DNA from: Tretioscincus oriximinensis
Taxonomy: Eukaryota; Chordata; Lepidosauria; Squamata; Gymnophthalmidae
Direction of reading: 5' to 3'
Length of the DNA stretch: 64,000 bases
Assembly (NCBI GenBank): GCA_022410635.1
Contig: JAJVDF010000435.1
Location: 799,193 to 863,192, forward strand
Every line of letters begins with the position of its first letter. Within the stretch, counting starts at the first letter, position 1. Shown here piece by piece: positions 38,581 through 50,089 of this stretch. The notes under the pieces were generated by a model. It was given only the letters and a program-made list of their open reading frames with translations, did no database searches and was not told the DNA's origin. The position numbers were made by a program, and so were the translations under genes.

Positions 38581-40327
38581 GAATAGTTACTGGCAAATAA
38601 AAACAATTAAAATCAAGGATGGGGAAAACAACGATAGGCAAATTCCTACACAAAGATTCTGTATCCCAAGAACACAGTGCAGATCTCTTGAGCAGACAGG
38701 TGAGTATGTCATCTGAAAAAAACAGCTGTAAAAAGACTTGAGAGNTATCTTAGAGGCATCAATAGATCGGAGTCAGAAGTTGATAGGATATGTGGAATCT
38801 GACTGAGGCGGAGGACAGACTGATATGAAGTCCACCACAGGATATATATTTTTATGGAAACGGTGAGATTGCTTATTCCAGCGAAGAGCAATCCATACAG
38901 AGGCAGTATATTCCATTGAAGAGCAGGCCATCAGAAAGCTCTGGTGACGACACAAATTGTGATCATATTTGGGAATTAAAGAAAAANCAATGAAGACGAT
39001 CAAGGATACATTTGAGATGGCAATAGATTATACTTAATTTGAAACACACAGAACTTAGAGTGCATTATATGAGACATGTGAAAAAGAGGCTTGTATAAGA
39101 TGGATTTATTGTCCTGCAAGAAAAATCGCAGCAGGCTCATTAAATAAGCCACTGTCAAGAGAATGTTTCAGTGCCTTGTGAAGGGAATGCGGGATAGAAT
39201 GACAGTTAAACAACCAGTACTCAACACTGATGGGACAGAAAGGGAACATTAGCTGCACTAATTGCTGAGCACTAGCAAAATCTGGCTAGCATCATACACA
39301 TGGGGAAAAAAACATCTCAAAAGGAGCTTAGAGATAGTAGTGTGTGGACACTAGCGATCTTACCCCAGCTATTCTCATTAAAAGCCATTACCTGGTATTT
39401 AAGTGGATTAGAGACAGATGCATGGATGCTACCATCTTTAAGCTGAATTCTTTTTGTGCATGTTGGTATAGCCATAGCTTTAGTTTCATTGTTCTGCAAC
39501 CTTTGCCATGACTGATGCATTGCGTAGTGAGACAACTTATGCAAGCTGTTCATTATGATTGTGGTAACACACATGGTTTCGCCTCTACTTTATGTCTACG
39601 TTCCATAAGTAATATTAGTCTAAATAAACTCCAAGGGTTTGAAGCTGCTGTTTTGAAGGCAACGTGTAAATTGTCCTCTTTAAACTACTTTTTGAGCTCT
39701 GTAGATCCATCAATTTTCAGACTCCTCCTTTATAATATTCCGTCTCTAGGGCTGTCATAAAAAACCAAGGCCAGAAAAATGCATTTTAATGGGTGTGAGC
39801 AAAGAAGATATTCCATTAAATGATGCAGGGATTCCAAGCTCCACCTGCTAAATTTTTCTATTATATCGCCTTTAAAGCTGCATTTCTCTGTGCTGCTTTT
39901 TAAAAAATGGCAATTCTATAAGCCTCCCAAAATCAGTTCTAAGTTAGACTACAGACACACAAGGAAAAAGCAGTTCCAACGCAGCTTGGAAGTGGTAATG
40001 TGTAGTCTTCCAAAGCCTCCTCTAAACTACACAAAAGGCCTTTGGAAAAACATTTTCTGGCCTTAATATGATTTGTGACTGTAGTATATGAACGCTAACA
40101 GCTTTTAAGCTGCTTAACTAAGGTTTTACATCCTGTTTCGTTGCAGCCTCACATAAGAGCAGATCAATTTTTCTCTCTAATTTGCCATAGGAGAAAAAGT
40201 TATTTAGAGATTACTTGCGGACACAAAATACTACACATTCTCTGTAAAACATCTGAGGAGTCCCTCTTATGTCTGAATTTAGCCATATTTTGACAATTTT
40301 TCTTCCTTCACAATCACCCTTTCTGCA
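38581..40327. other. Mostly unannotated; shared 30-base word at about 39,419
   Basis: TGGATGCTACCATCTTTAAG followed by CTGAATT recurs at about 52,297 with one change, with looser similarity for about 60 bases upstream. Probably an unnamed dispersed element. Nothing else recognised. Confidence 0.45.
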
Positions 40328-40450
40328 TTGAGCCTTATTCTGGGTCATATTTCAGAATAGCATCCACATACTAGTGCAGACTAAGGAAGGCCTAAGGCAA
40401 GCCCTGCTTAGTTTGCATCCAACCGCATGCATCTTAGTCGCAGTGCAGAA
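40328..40450. repeat. Copy of the TGAGCCTTATTCTGGG inverted-repeat family
   Basis: TGAGCCTTATTCTGGGTCAT, then CATCCACATACTAGTGCAGA and CCTGCTTAGTTTGCATCCAA; same order of words as at 19.2 and 53.4 kb. Confidence 0.55.
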
Positions 40451-43400
40451 AGTGCCAATGTTTAATGAAAAAGCCCTGTTGGTAACCAACAGAAACATTT
40501 ACGAATTGGTACGTTGTTTTTATTTGCTCTGCAAATAAAATAGTACTTGAGAGCCTCAAATTAAGACCTTGGGAAACCCACTGAAAGTTCAGTCAGCTTA
40601 AAATATATTTAATTGTGAAATTATTTGCATGCTTTAGTTTAGAAAAAGTATTCTTAAAAGTGGTAAAAATAGACTAGTGGATGGTTAACATGGTTTCATA
40701 AAAAGGGGTTGATAATTTCCACGACTCTGACAGTAAGATATCTTTACCCTGATCCTCCCTACCCGCTTGACATGAGAGTGTATCTATGAAAGGAATCACT
40801 TAAAGAGTGTTAGGTTCCCAGTGTCTATGTTTGTGTGTAGTCACTAAGTGAAATGCCTGAGAAAATTTAGATTAACTGCAAAAGAATTTATTCAGTCTGA
40901 CAGGTGCTTATCCAAGCCTGTTTTTCAAAAGCCACAGTGAGTAATACCACCTGCCTGCAGTTCCTGGCTCAGCATTTGCCATTTCCTTTTTAAATTATCA
41001 AGTTGCTTCACTTAATTCTATGATTTCACAGGATAATTAGGCAATATCCTAACACTACCAGCAGCTCAGAATCTGAGTTCAGCCTCCTATTCCATTTCCC
41101 CTACATTTTAGTCCTATGTCACTTATTCATATATTTATATCTTGCCACCAGACTGAAGCCTTAATGCAGTTACCATTTCCTACTCCATTGCAACAATCCC
41201 AATGTGTTCTAGTTGCCATAAATTGTTATTGGTTACTATCGTGTCTTGAACTGGATCAAGACAACTGTGTTTTGAAACAAAAGCTCTAAAAATCACTACC
41301 AAGAACTTGCCCTTTTATCCACCCACAGCAAGGAAACACTCCTCTTCCTCATATTTGACTACAAATCCCATGAGGCTTTTTGAGCCTACAGCTCCCATGA
41401 AGTTCTCTTTTTTCATTGCTTGCAGCCTCCCCCCCCCCCTCCCTTATTACTGGGTCAGAAATACCAAGAGTAAGAGAAAGAAATGTTTTTAAATGGAGCT
41501 TTTAGGCTACAATGGGGTTTTTAATCAAAAGCACTATATTTCCATGCCTACATTTGGCAAGAAAAACAGCTTTTGCATATCCTGCCTAGCTGAAGGCAGG
41601 GATGAAATAGTTGGATGATATTACTATTCTGTCTCTACAACTCAGTCCTGACAAGACCAGGCACGTTACACAATGGAATCAGCATACAAGTACTAGGAAG
41701 AAAAAGTGGAATACTGGGCCTTTCTAAAGTTACCACTGCTGGAACCCTGCAATCATTCCCCATAGTCACAGAACAGCACAAAAAACCTCATCTAGAAGCA
41801 CCTCTGGCTGACTATGGGTTGATAAAAATGGGCTTCTCCATAAGGTATCTGTGTATTTTCTTGAGAGATACACAAGTGATCTGTTATTGCTTATTTCCCA
41901 GCAGAAGATGGGTGTCAGATTGATGATCTTCCCCTTTTCCAGCAGTTTATCATGAGTTACGGGCACTCCTTCTGCCATGGATTACTAATACAACACAATA
42001 CTCAAATAAGACCCCAAACTGAGGATATCTGGACATAGCATTTGTAATATCCAACATTTTACTTATTCTTCTGGCATTCCATGAATAGGACAAAACTGTG
42101 CCCACTCTGGGGCTTCAACTGAAGTATTTTAGATACCCATTAAATTAGGAATTCAAGGCAATGTATACAGCAATAAATGTTTTGAAAAATTAGGAGTGAA
42201 TATCATTTGACCAATATTTCACAGCTGCAACCAATGAAGATTCTGACATTTGAACCCAGATATGGAATCAATGTTCTGTTCTTTGTATTGTATCCCTTGA
42301 AGAAACAAGGTGCCGGAATCATGAATATCCTGGTACTTTTAACATCTATTAACTATTGAGCAGATTTCTTTTGTCCAAGAAACACCTGCAAACCACATTA
42401 ATGACCCAAAATTTGGGATTAAATGCTTAATTGGCTTGTGACTAAGTTTTGTTAAACTGAAAAGAGAAATTGCAATGAATTAACACTGTGGAGAGTGATT
42501 TTAAAGGGAAATAAATTTATAACAGGGTTTAAAAAGAATTAAAAGGCTACTCTTCACACGGGTTTACCCTCTTTTCTGGCAGACATTGTCTAGACTCAGA
42601 ACTGAAAAAAACCTTTTAGTTTGGAAGGATGAAGTATCACATGTGTATTGTTCATGTAACTATGGTAACCTACAAATGACACCAGTGTTTCTATTTCATA
42701 CACAAATTAGAAGACAGCTGTGGCGACCACTTGCTTGCCAAAAAGAGTATTATTGGTATACTTGAGGGGTCTGAATATTGCAAGTTGCTTTTATTAACCA
42801 AAGCTTCCATATTTGTTTTAAAAGCACTACTATGAAGAAAAATATATATTTTCATTGTTATGAAAATGTCATGCTTATCTTTTTCCCAGATACATGATTA
42901 GCTGTTAATTAAGCTCTCATCTACTTCTAGCCATCTAATGGAAGAAACCCCAGTTTAATCCTTTTTGGTTCTATAGAGACCTGGGGTAAGTATTAGATGT
43001 CAGTACTAAAGAACTAATTTCACTGCACAGAACCATCTCAGTAAACACCATCCTATCATCTTCTAAAGGCAGTATTTTTACACAAAATATTTATATATTC
43101 CTCCCTTTTCCCTTAGTTTTATTACATTTAGATATGATTCCATGGCTCTTTACTCACTGCCCTGGGACTCTGATATAAAAATAATTTTAAATAAAATCAA
43201 ATCTAATAGAAATCAATACATTTAAATAAGGTAAGCATACAGTAAACTAGAAGAACAATGACTTCATCAACGGCTAGCAAAAAACATGAACATATTGGAA
43301 CATGAGAACATTTTTCTTCTCTATCTCTTAAAAGTGCAAAGTTTTATCTTGGCTTTTATGCTGTAATTCTATCTGACAGACTATTAGGAGTGGTTAAAAT

Positions 43401-43470
43401 TATATGGAGAAGACTATTTTAAATGACCCAAGTTGCTTAGATTTTGCTTTCAGAGTTTGAAACTGAACAT
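40451..43470. other. Unannotated intronic DNA
   Basis: A C-homopolymer-rich run lies at 41,429-41,445. A LINE-tail-like scrap (ATATTTATATCTTGCCACC) is at 41,130. Near 41,353 CTACAAATCCCATGAGG resembles a common DNA-transposon end, not followed up. No exon. Confidence 0.45.
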
Positions 43471-43578
43471 TTCAGTATATACCAAGTCCCACTGAAGTCA
43501 GAAGAAGCTTTCTAATACTGGACATTCAGTATATACCAAGTCCCACTGAAGTCAGAAGAAACTTTCTAATACTGCACA
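43471..43578 (+). repeat. Tandem duplication, 2 copies of 54 bases
   Basis: 43,471-43,524 and 43,525-43,578 differ at two sites only (AGAAGC/AGAAAC and CTGG/CTGC). Shared words: CAGTATATACCAAGTCCCAC and TGAAGTCAGAAGAA. Confidence 0.95.
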
Positions 43579-44131
43579 TTCAAGTTTTTATTCTTTAAAT
43601 TGGTATAGCCACAGCAAATTAACTGATTAGCTGGAAAATCTGAGACCGCGTGCCTTTTTAGTGACTGGATCACTGAACTTGTGTGACCTCATTGGGCAGA
43701 TTCTATGTGATGTAGCTACTACGTTGGTAATTTTTTTATGGGGATGCAGCCTTAGTATAAGCAAAATAAAATCGCTCTAAAATATTTCAAGGTGAATCTG
43801 ATTTTGTTATAATCAAACTGATGCACATTGAACAGATTTTTGGGGGGAAAAAAGAAAAAGTACAATGATTACTACTTACTTCCCACAAATGCAAACACTT
43901 TATAATATTTTGTTTACTGATCAGGTTTATGAAAGTTGTCTTTTATCTGAAGTTGAACAGTAATTTGTCCTGCTTGTGCTGATTTAGAAACCATCATATG
44001 TATACCCTCTGTAATATAAACAGTGTACAATTATGAAAATTAGTCTATATAACAGTGAGTTTATAAGCACTAAAGAACTTCTACATTTTACAAGACACAA
44101 TGCTCCCTTAATATTCTTAGGGAATATTCTA

Positions 44132-44425
44132 CAGGCGCGAATGGTGCGGTCACTAAGGAGACGGTCTCTCATCTGAGAGATTAGTTTCAAGACCCTGTGT
44201 CAGAGGTGGGGAGGGGTTAGCAATTCTACTAGCCTGCAGCTCTATCCAACTTGGATATTCGAAAGCAAGAATTGCAAGAAATTACAACTGACTGTGACTA
44301 AATAAATGGGAACCACCACAACCTGGTGAGGAAGATAGAATGTAAGCCTTTGTATGAAGAATAACTTTGTAAGCCGCTTTGAGTCCCTTTGAGTGAGAAA
44401 AGTGGAGTATAAAAACCTGGCTAGT
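44132..44425 (+). mobile_element. tRNA-derived SINE (family A)
   Basis: Head GCGCGAATGGTGCGGTCACT with B-box-like AGTTTCAAGACCC (44,186-44,198), body TGCAGCTCTATCCAACTTGG, GGGAACCACCACAACCTGGT, and end GTAAGCCGCTTTGAGTCCCT. Collinear with 16.1 kb. Confidence 0.85.
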
Positions 44426-45926
44426 TGTCTTCATCACCATCTTTTTTCCATATTCATCCCAACAGCAGAACTGGATCAATCTGTCATCAACATCCGGATG
44501 ACAGCAACAGAACCAACCCTGGACTTGTGCTCACAGCAAGAATTGCTGAATGACATAGTACAGTAAAACTATAATTCTGTAAGTAATGAAAAAACAGGCT
44601 ATATAAAATATTTTGAAGTTAAAACAAATTCCTTTATATGCATGGATCCTGCAGATAAACAAAACTGGCCTACTGGACACTTACAAAACTGTAGAACTGT
44701 AGAGCTACTGTTTGTTGAGAAATGTGATAAACAAACATTTGGAGTAATTTAAGCTCATGTGAAGAGATGGTTACTAAGAAACCAATTCTTCTACTCTCAG
44801 CAACATGTGTTTAAAGAATGGACGACACTGCCATAGAATAACATATACATCCAATAAAATAAATGTATTCGGCACAGAATACAATGAAGTTCTTGACTTG
44901 TTCCTTTTGTTCTAAAGCAAAAGGCTTACAGACAAGAAAAATGTGTTCTCAAACTAAACTAAATGCCAGCATTGATAAGGAAGCAGCTAGAGTTATTATC
45001 CATCTGATTAATAACTTTGTGTGGAGTTGAACGCTGGTGCCAACTACATTATAAAACAGCTACATGGGAATAGCAGATGGGTATCTGAACAATGAGGCCA
45101 TTATTGATACACGGTAAAATAAAGCTTTCCATTTCTCTCCTTAGGGGGACAACCAGTGGGCTAAGATTCTAGCCTTTACACAACACTACGAATATCAAAC
45201 CAAATTCGAAACTTTATACCAGGATGTAAAAAAAGTCTTTGTGTAGGTGTAAGCAGAAGCTAACCTAATGCTGAAAGATTTATGAGCTTTGTTGCATTTT
45301 TTTTTTAAAAGTATATTACATAATATGCTTAAACGTAGCTGATTAAGGAGAACTTTTTCACTCGGGGAGTCCTTGGTCTATGACAATAATTAGTATGGAT
45401 GTTTTAGGAAGAAGATAATTGGTGCCAGCTAGCATTTAACTTCTGTAATTTCATATTGCGTTACTTCAGAAAAACATAGAAGTTGCAGTTTGAGATATTG
45501 ATGGTATAGAAGCTATCTATCACCCTTCCATAGCTTTCAAAAACTAGTTTGTTAACCTGGTTAACTTTGATAGAATAGTTAATTGCAATACAGTCCATGT
45601 GGAGTTTTTAAGGAACACTGGAATACAAATCTAATATATTCCACTTCTGAGTAAAAAATGGCTTATTACCATATCTGACCATATCCTAGGTTATAAATTA
45701 GCCCAAACTAAAGAGTTCTTCCTAAAAGCAACAACCCAGTGACATTTCAACCTAGCAAAATTACTGCGCACGACACCTAATTGATAGCACAATTGTCATG
45801 AGAAAAGCCTCATGTGTGATGGTTCTGTCCCACACCTAGCCATTTCTTAGTTNAAGAAGAAATTATTTTGAATATTCAATAAAGCTCTCTTTCAGACTCA
45901 TATTATTTTATATACAAGAAAACATA
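44426..45926. other. Unannotated intronic DNA
   Basis: No recognised element. Confidence 0.5.
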
Positions 45927-45934
45927 CATGAAGA

Positions 45935-46086
45935 GGATTGCCATATTTGGTGTTGAAAACACAGGGATGGCAGAACAGTTTACAATCCAAACCCNCATAG
46001 TACCAAAATCATGGACTTTTGTTTTTTAGACCTGGATAACATTGTAAAAATCATTGGTCAGTAAAATCCATGAAATATGGCAACCT
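45935..46086. mobile_element. hAT-like MITE, 152 bases
   Basis: Ends GGATTGCCATATTTGG and CATGAAATATGGCAACCT are inverted partners; flanks CATGAAGA (45,927-45,934) and TATGAAAA (46,087-46,094) match at 6 of 8 bases. Terminal words match those at 29.76 and 56.49 kb, though the interior differs. Confidence 0.65.
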
Positions 46087-46227
46087 TATGAAAAAATCAA
46101 ATATACAGCTCGGCATCTGAGTAGGTCATCATTCAGACCTGAAAGCTCTCCTTCAACCTTACATTACAGAGCTGGTATCAGTAAAGTGGGGATTTGGAAA
46201 CCCTAGAACTAATGACCTATTTTTATG

Positions 46228-46445
46228 AAGAGGCATCATCATGCAGAGGTTAAGAGCAATGGCCTTTCATTTAGCGTTCGAGGCCCATGTGCCTGCCATG
46301 GAGGGAGGGAGTGCCCTCTCCTGGCCTCAGTTCTTGCCAACCCAGCTATTTGAAAGCAAGAAAATGTGATTAGATAAATGAGGACCATCATAGCGTGATG
46401 GGGAACATAGCTTTGAAATTAATCTTTCTGGCCTTTTGGGTCCCT
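46228..46445 (+). mobile_element. Degenerate tRNA-derived SINE
   Basis: CAGAGGTTAAGAGCAATGGC with B-box-like GCGTTCGAGGCCC (46,275-46,287) as head; body word GCCAACCCAGCTATTTGAAA is shared with family A, but the middle differs. Confidence 0.65.
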
Positions 46446-46519
46446 CGATATCCTGCAGGTCAAGGTCTTCTTCCCGACGTCTTCCCTCACATCTCAAAGT
46501 GAACATGCTTTTTATCTTA

Positions 46520-46695
46520 GGCTTGCATCCATACATTACTTTCATTTCACTACTATAATGGATATAGCATTGTGTGGACTGGTTTATTCCAGAATATCCA
46601 TGCTTTATTGTGGAATACTGTGGAATATAGTGGAATAAGTAAATGATGTGTGGATGCAGCCCTAGTCATCTGCACAATGCTATATCCGTTGTAAG
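46520..46695. repeat. Palindromic MITE copy with nested 21-base inverted repeats
   Basis: Left GCATCCATACATTACTTTCA and right AAATGATGTGTGGATGCAGC pair. In addition TATAATGGATATAGCATTGT (from 46,554) pairs with 46,673-46,693 with two mismatches. Centre CCATGCTTTATTGTGGAATA is shared with 34.7 kb. Confidence 0.75.
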
Positions 46696-46847
46696 GAAAT
46701 GGAATACTTCTTTGTTAGTTCATTGTGTGCTGCTATAAATACTGTTTAAATAAAAAATAAAAGGAGAGAGGAGTATTTACTTGGGGAGGGGGAGGTAGAG
46801 AATAGAACAACTTTATGGAAGACAGGTAGATTAATTACTACTAGAAT

Positions 46848-47058
46848 GGATGTTTAGATACTGGCACTGGGTTGCAGACAGGAGGACTCAAAAGGCTATT
46901 TGCAAGGAGTAAAGAACAGAAGGGTGATTTGCCTTTTTCTTCTGCTTAATAATGCTTAGAAGCAATTGGCAGGCCACTGTGCAAGACAATGTGCTGTATT
47001 TGATGGGCTGTAGCCCTGATCTACCAAGATTTCTCTTGTGTTCTTATGCTTCCAGATG
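46848..47058 (+). mobile_element. CR1/L3-like 3' tail
   Basis: CTACTAGAATGGATGTTTAG through AGCAATTGGCAGGCCACTGT, GATGGGCTGTAGCCCTGATC, TTTCTCTTGTGTTCTTATG. Orientation plus. Confidence 0.8.
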
Positions 47059-49370
47059 TCCCATGTGCAGAGGTTGCCTATATGTCAACTTCCAAGTGAC
47101 AAAACTATGGGCAGATAAATGAGCAAAGAGTCTTCTTAGTCCTAACTGCAAGGTAGAAATGTGCAGTATGCAATAGTAACAAACCATATATGTACTCTTG
47201 TCTCAACAGTAGATTTTTTTAGAATAATATATACACAATAAAATATCCAGTTGCATCAGACCAAAAAAAGCTTTCATCATACATTAGTGTAAGGTACAGT
47301 GCATAGGAGATGTAATCCACACAGCTATTCCCATTGTTATTAAATAAAGGAATATCTGAGCAACTTATAATTCTTTGGGACCACAACTGTACCATCAGAA
47401 GAAATTCCTGCATGGTAAGTAAGTGTGTCACTTCACAGGTACAGCAGCTATGATGGTGCCTTAAGAGAACAAGACCAGTCTCTTTTACCATCAGGGCTGC
47501 TCTTTTCCATGTATTATGGAAAAGGACTTGAGTTTAAGACATTATTCATTTAGCATCATCAAATTCATATCACGCCGAGATCTCAAAGAAAAATATACTC
47601 TACTGTGCAAAAATGCTTTAAGGTATAGTCCTTGAAACTTCTGTACATTTCATAGTTGATGTGGGTAAGGGATAACAGTTTGGAATGATGCTTCATTCCC
47701 ACATCTAGATGTGGAAGATTCTGTTTGGAAACATACTGTGTCCTAGTAATAAATAACTTAATGAAATAAATAAAGAAGCAGATGGGCATCTGTTGTCACA
47801 CTCCTCCGATGCCACTAACAAAACAATGCCCTCTTTCGTTCTGGTTCACGGTAATGATTCTTTCAATAAAACCTTGGAGCCCAAGAGTTAACAGCTTTTT
47901 TTAATGAATGGTCTCTTTTGCTTTTGATTAGCCAGTCAAACAAAAGAAGTGGCAACTAGTGCCAGAGAAGCAAGGATTATATTCATCTCCCCCATGTGTG
48001 TTCCACACTGCAAACTTTTGTCTGATGCAGTTATACAATGCCAGCAAGTGAAATGCACTGGCTATTGTCTGTCAAACTAACATCTAAAACAGTCTAATTT
48101 GAAGATCTATCCATTACCTTATTAAATTGCTAGCACTCAGTATTTCAACATGCTGAGTTACTTGCACTTTTAGCCTTGTTTGATATTGTCTTCACATCGT
48201 GTGCCCAATTTTTTTTTAAAAAAATAATTCTAAACGTTGCTACTGAAATAATATGGTTTCATGATCTTGCCATCTCTCACTTGGAGAAAGCTTACAGCAT
48301 CTTTCAGTAGTTGCCAGGATCATAAACAGAAGTGATGGAATAGAAAAGTTTGCTTGAGTTTCTTAAAGCACAATTTTGTTTTTAAAAGCCATGGATGAAC
48401 ATAAACTTGGTTTATGGAATCAAAATAACCATTTTCATTATTGAACTCAACTGCCAGAAAATATTTTGAATTTTCCAAAATCAAACTGGGAAGTATGGCA
48501 TAATCAATGTAACTTTCCAGTAGAATGTTGCTTAACTTTTTGGGCAGAATTGTGTACAGTTTACCTTTAACATAAACAAATCCATTCATTTACCNGCTAC
48601 CAGAGTAGTTTGATTGCCAGAGTAATGTATGATGTGTCTGAGATTGGAGAGCTGCCCTTGTACATATTTTAGACATAAAACTTGCCATATTATAGACTAA
48701 TGGTACTAACTCTGTATTACTGCACTAGCTAGCAGTAGCTCTGAGCGTTTTCCATGCAACTTAGGGATGCTGGGCATANAAAATGCTCATCCTGCTACTG
48801 ACCTATGCCCCTTCCTAATGCGCTTGGCTTTATTACTTTCTCTCCTTCCTATTTTGTGTGGGTTTTTTGCTTGAAATAGTTATTTTATACAAATGAATTT
48901 ACAGCTCCTTATCACAAGCCAAAGATTTTCTTCAGAATCTGCTTTTGTTTATACTATGTAGCTCACTTTTGCTTTCTTGTGTAGGTGACCTTGTAAAAGT
49001 CTCACAAATTCCCTATCGCCTACTACCTAGAACTTGCCATTGAATGCTTGGGATATGAAAACTTCAGTTTAAGAATACCACAGATGTGGATTTCAAGTCC
49101 TATAGTCACTCAGTCATCATTTAAGNAATTATGATGGACATACACATCCCAGCCAGAATTCAAAGATTATAACAAACTTCAGGGCCATAATCTATCACAG
49201 GGATAACAGCAAACACTTTAAAACTGAAAAGAAAAATAGGGAAAACCGCCCCTCACACTGAGCCTTTATGTCATTTTTCTTAAGGTCTATTGTTACACTG
49301 AAGACTCCTTGTCTTTTCAAATTCCTTCATGTGAATGGATGAAGCAAGACATCTGCCGGGGTGCATCTGC
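47059..49370. other. Repeat-poor unannotated DNA near the candidate first exon
   Basis: 2.3 kb with no recognised transposable element, in contrast to the rest of the intron. Several short open frames of 60-90 codons have no identifiable product. Confidence 0.5.
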
Positions 49371-49384
49371 ATTTGCATGCAAAT
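49371..49384. promoter_or_regulatory. Palindromic octamer (ATTTGCATGCAAAT)
   Basis: Two overlapping octamer sites, ATTTGCAT and its complement ATGCAAAT, form a perfect 14-base palindrome. Octamers bind POU-homeodomain factors, several of which are neural. It lies about 230 bases inside the intron from the candidate donor. Binding is inferred from motif only; a 14-mer palindrome can occur by chance. Confidence 0.3.
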
Positions 49385-49615
49385 CAGAGCTACACATGAC
49401 CCTCAATGGACAGCCAGCCCCAATCTCTCCTATGAAATGGGAATAACAAACTTATAGCCTTATACTTTTTTGCGAANGCCCCTTTGCAAGTCCCCCTCCC
49501 CCAATTCACACATACACACAACAACAAGATGTAAGAAGAAAGCAAAAAAAATATATCAATAAAGCAAAATGTTTTTTTAAAAGGAGGAAGTGAGCAAAAT
49601 AAAAGTAGCATTTAC

Positions 49616-49860
49616 CTGCATGGGACAGAGCATCCCATTGTCAACAGATCTTGCACACACTAATGAAGCCTTCACTTCCACCCCTGCACGAACACTGTTC
49701 TGAAGGCAGCGTGCAATAAAACAGCNGCGCTGCTGGATAAAACTTTCCTGCCAGTGATGAAATCGTTTATGATGCCCATTGCCAAAGAGAAAAGTATAAA
49801 TTAAAAAAAGAAGTTGGGAAAATGTTTGTGCCTCAGCTAAGCTCAAGGGCTCCACACATT
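49616..49860 (-). other. Candidate non-coding exon of LRRN1 (5'UTR) with splice donor
   Basis: On the minus strand the segment ends CATGCAG followed by GTAAAT, a close match to the donor consensus. It is non-repetitive, lies about 0.9 kb downstream (in LRRN1 direction) of the CpG-rich gap, and has no repeat signature. An open frame of 92 codons crosses the donor, but its translation resembles nothing I know, so I treat it as untranslated leader. The upstream limit of the exon is unknown. Confidence 0.3.
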
Positions 49861-50089
49861 AAAATTGCCCTTACATTTTAATCCAGCTTCAATCCACGTC
49901 AGCAAAATGGCAGTCTGTAACTCAGAAAAATAATCTTTGGCTTAGTGGAGGGAAAATTGCTATTCACTTTGCTAGGCTATTTTTCCATTCTGAAAGTGGA
50001 CTGAAGCTGGATTATAACTACGGTACGATCAGGACCTAAATAGGTGCTGAGGATTTCTGACAAAGGGAAAGAGAAAGTCTGGATGCTTC

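Larger units (their letters stand above)
27703..49615 (-). other. LRRN1: Putative LRRN1 first intron (about 22 kb)
   Basis: Bounded by the strong acceptor at 27,703 and a possible donor at 49,615/49,616 (TGCAG then GTAAAT on the minus strand). The interval has no convincing coding exon and holds typical intronic repeats: CR1 tails, SINEs, MITEs and a long hairpin. A long intron between a non-coding exon and the coding exon is the usual LRRN1 arrangement. The acceptor is well supported; the donor is a guess from motif and nearness to the CpG-rich segment. Confidence 0.4.

Noticed and set aside
49577..49855. Open frame of 92 codons over the candidate first exon
   Set aside because: It runs through the likely splice donor, contains an N and resembles no protein; treated as untranslated leader.
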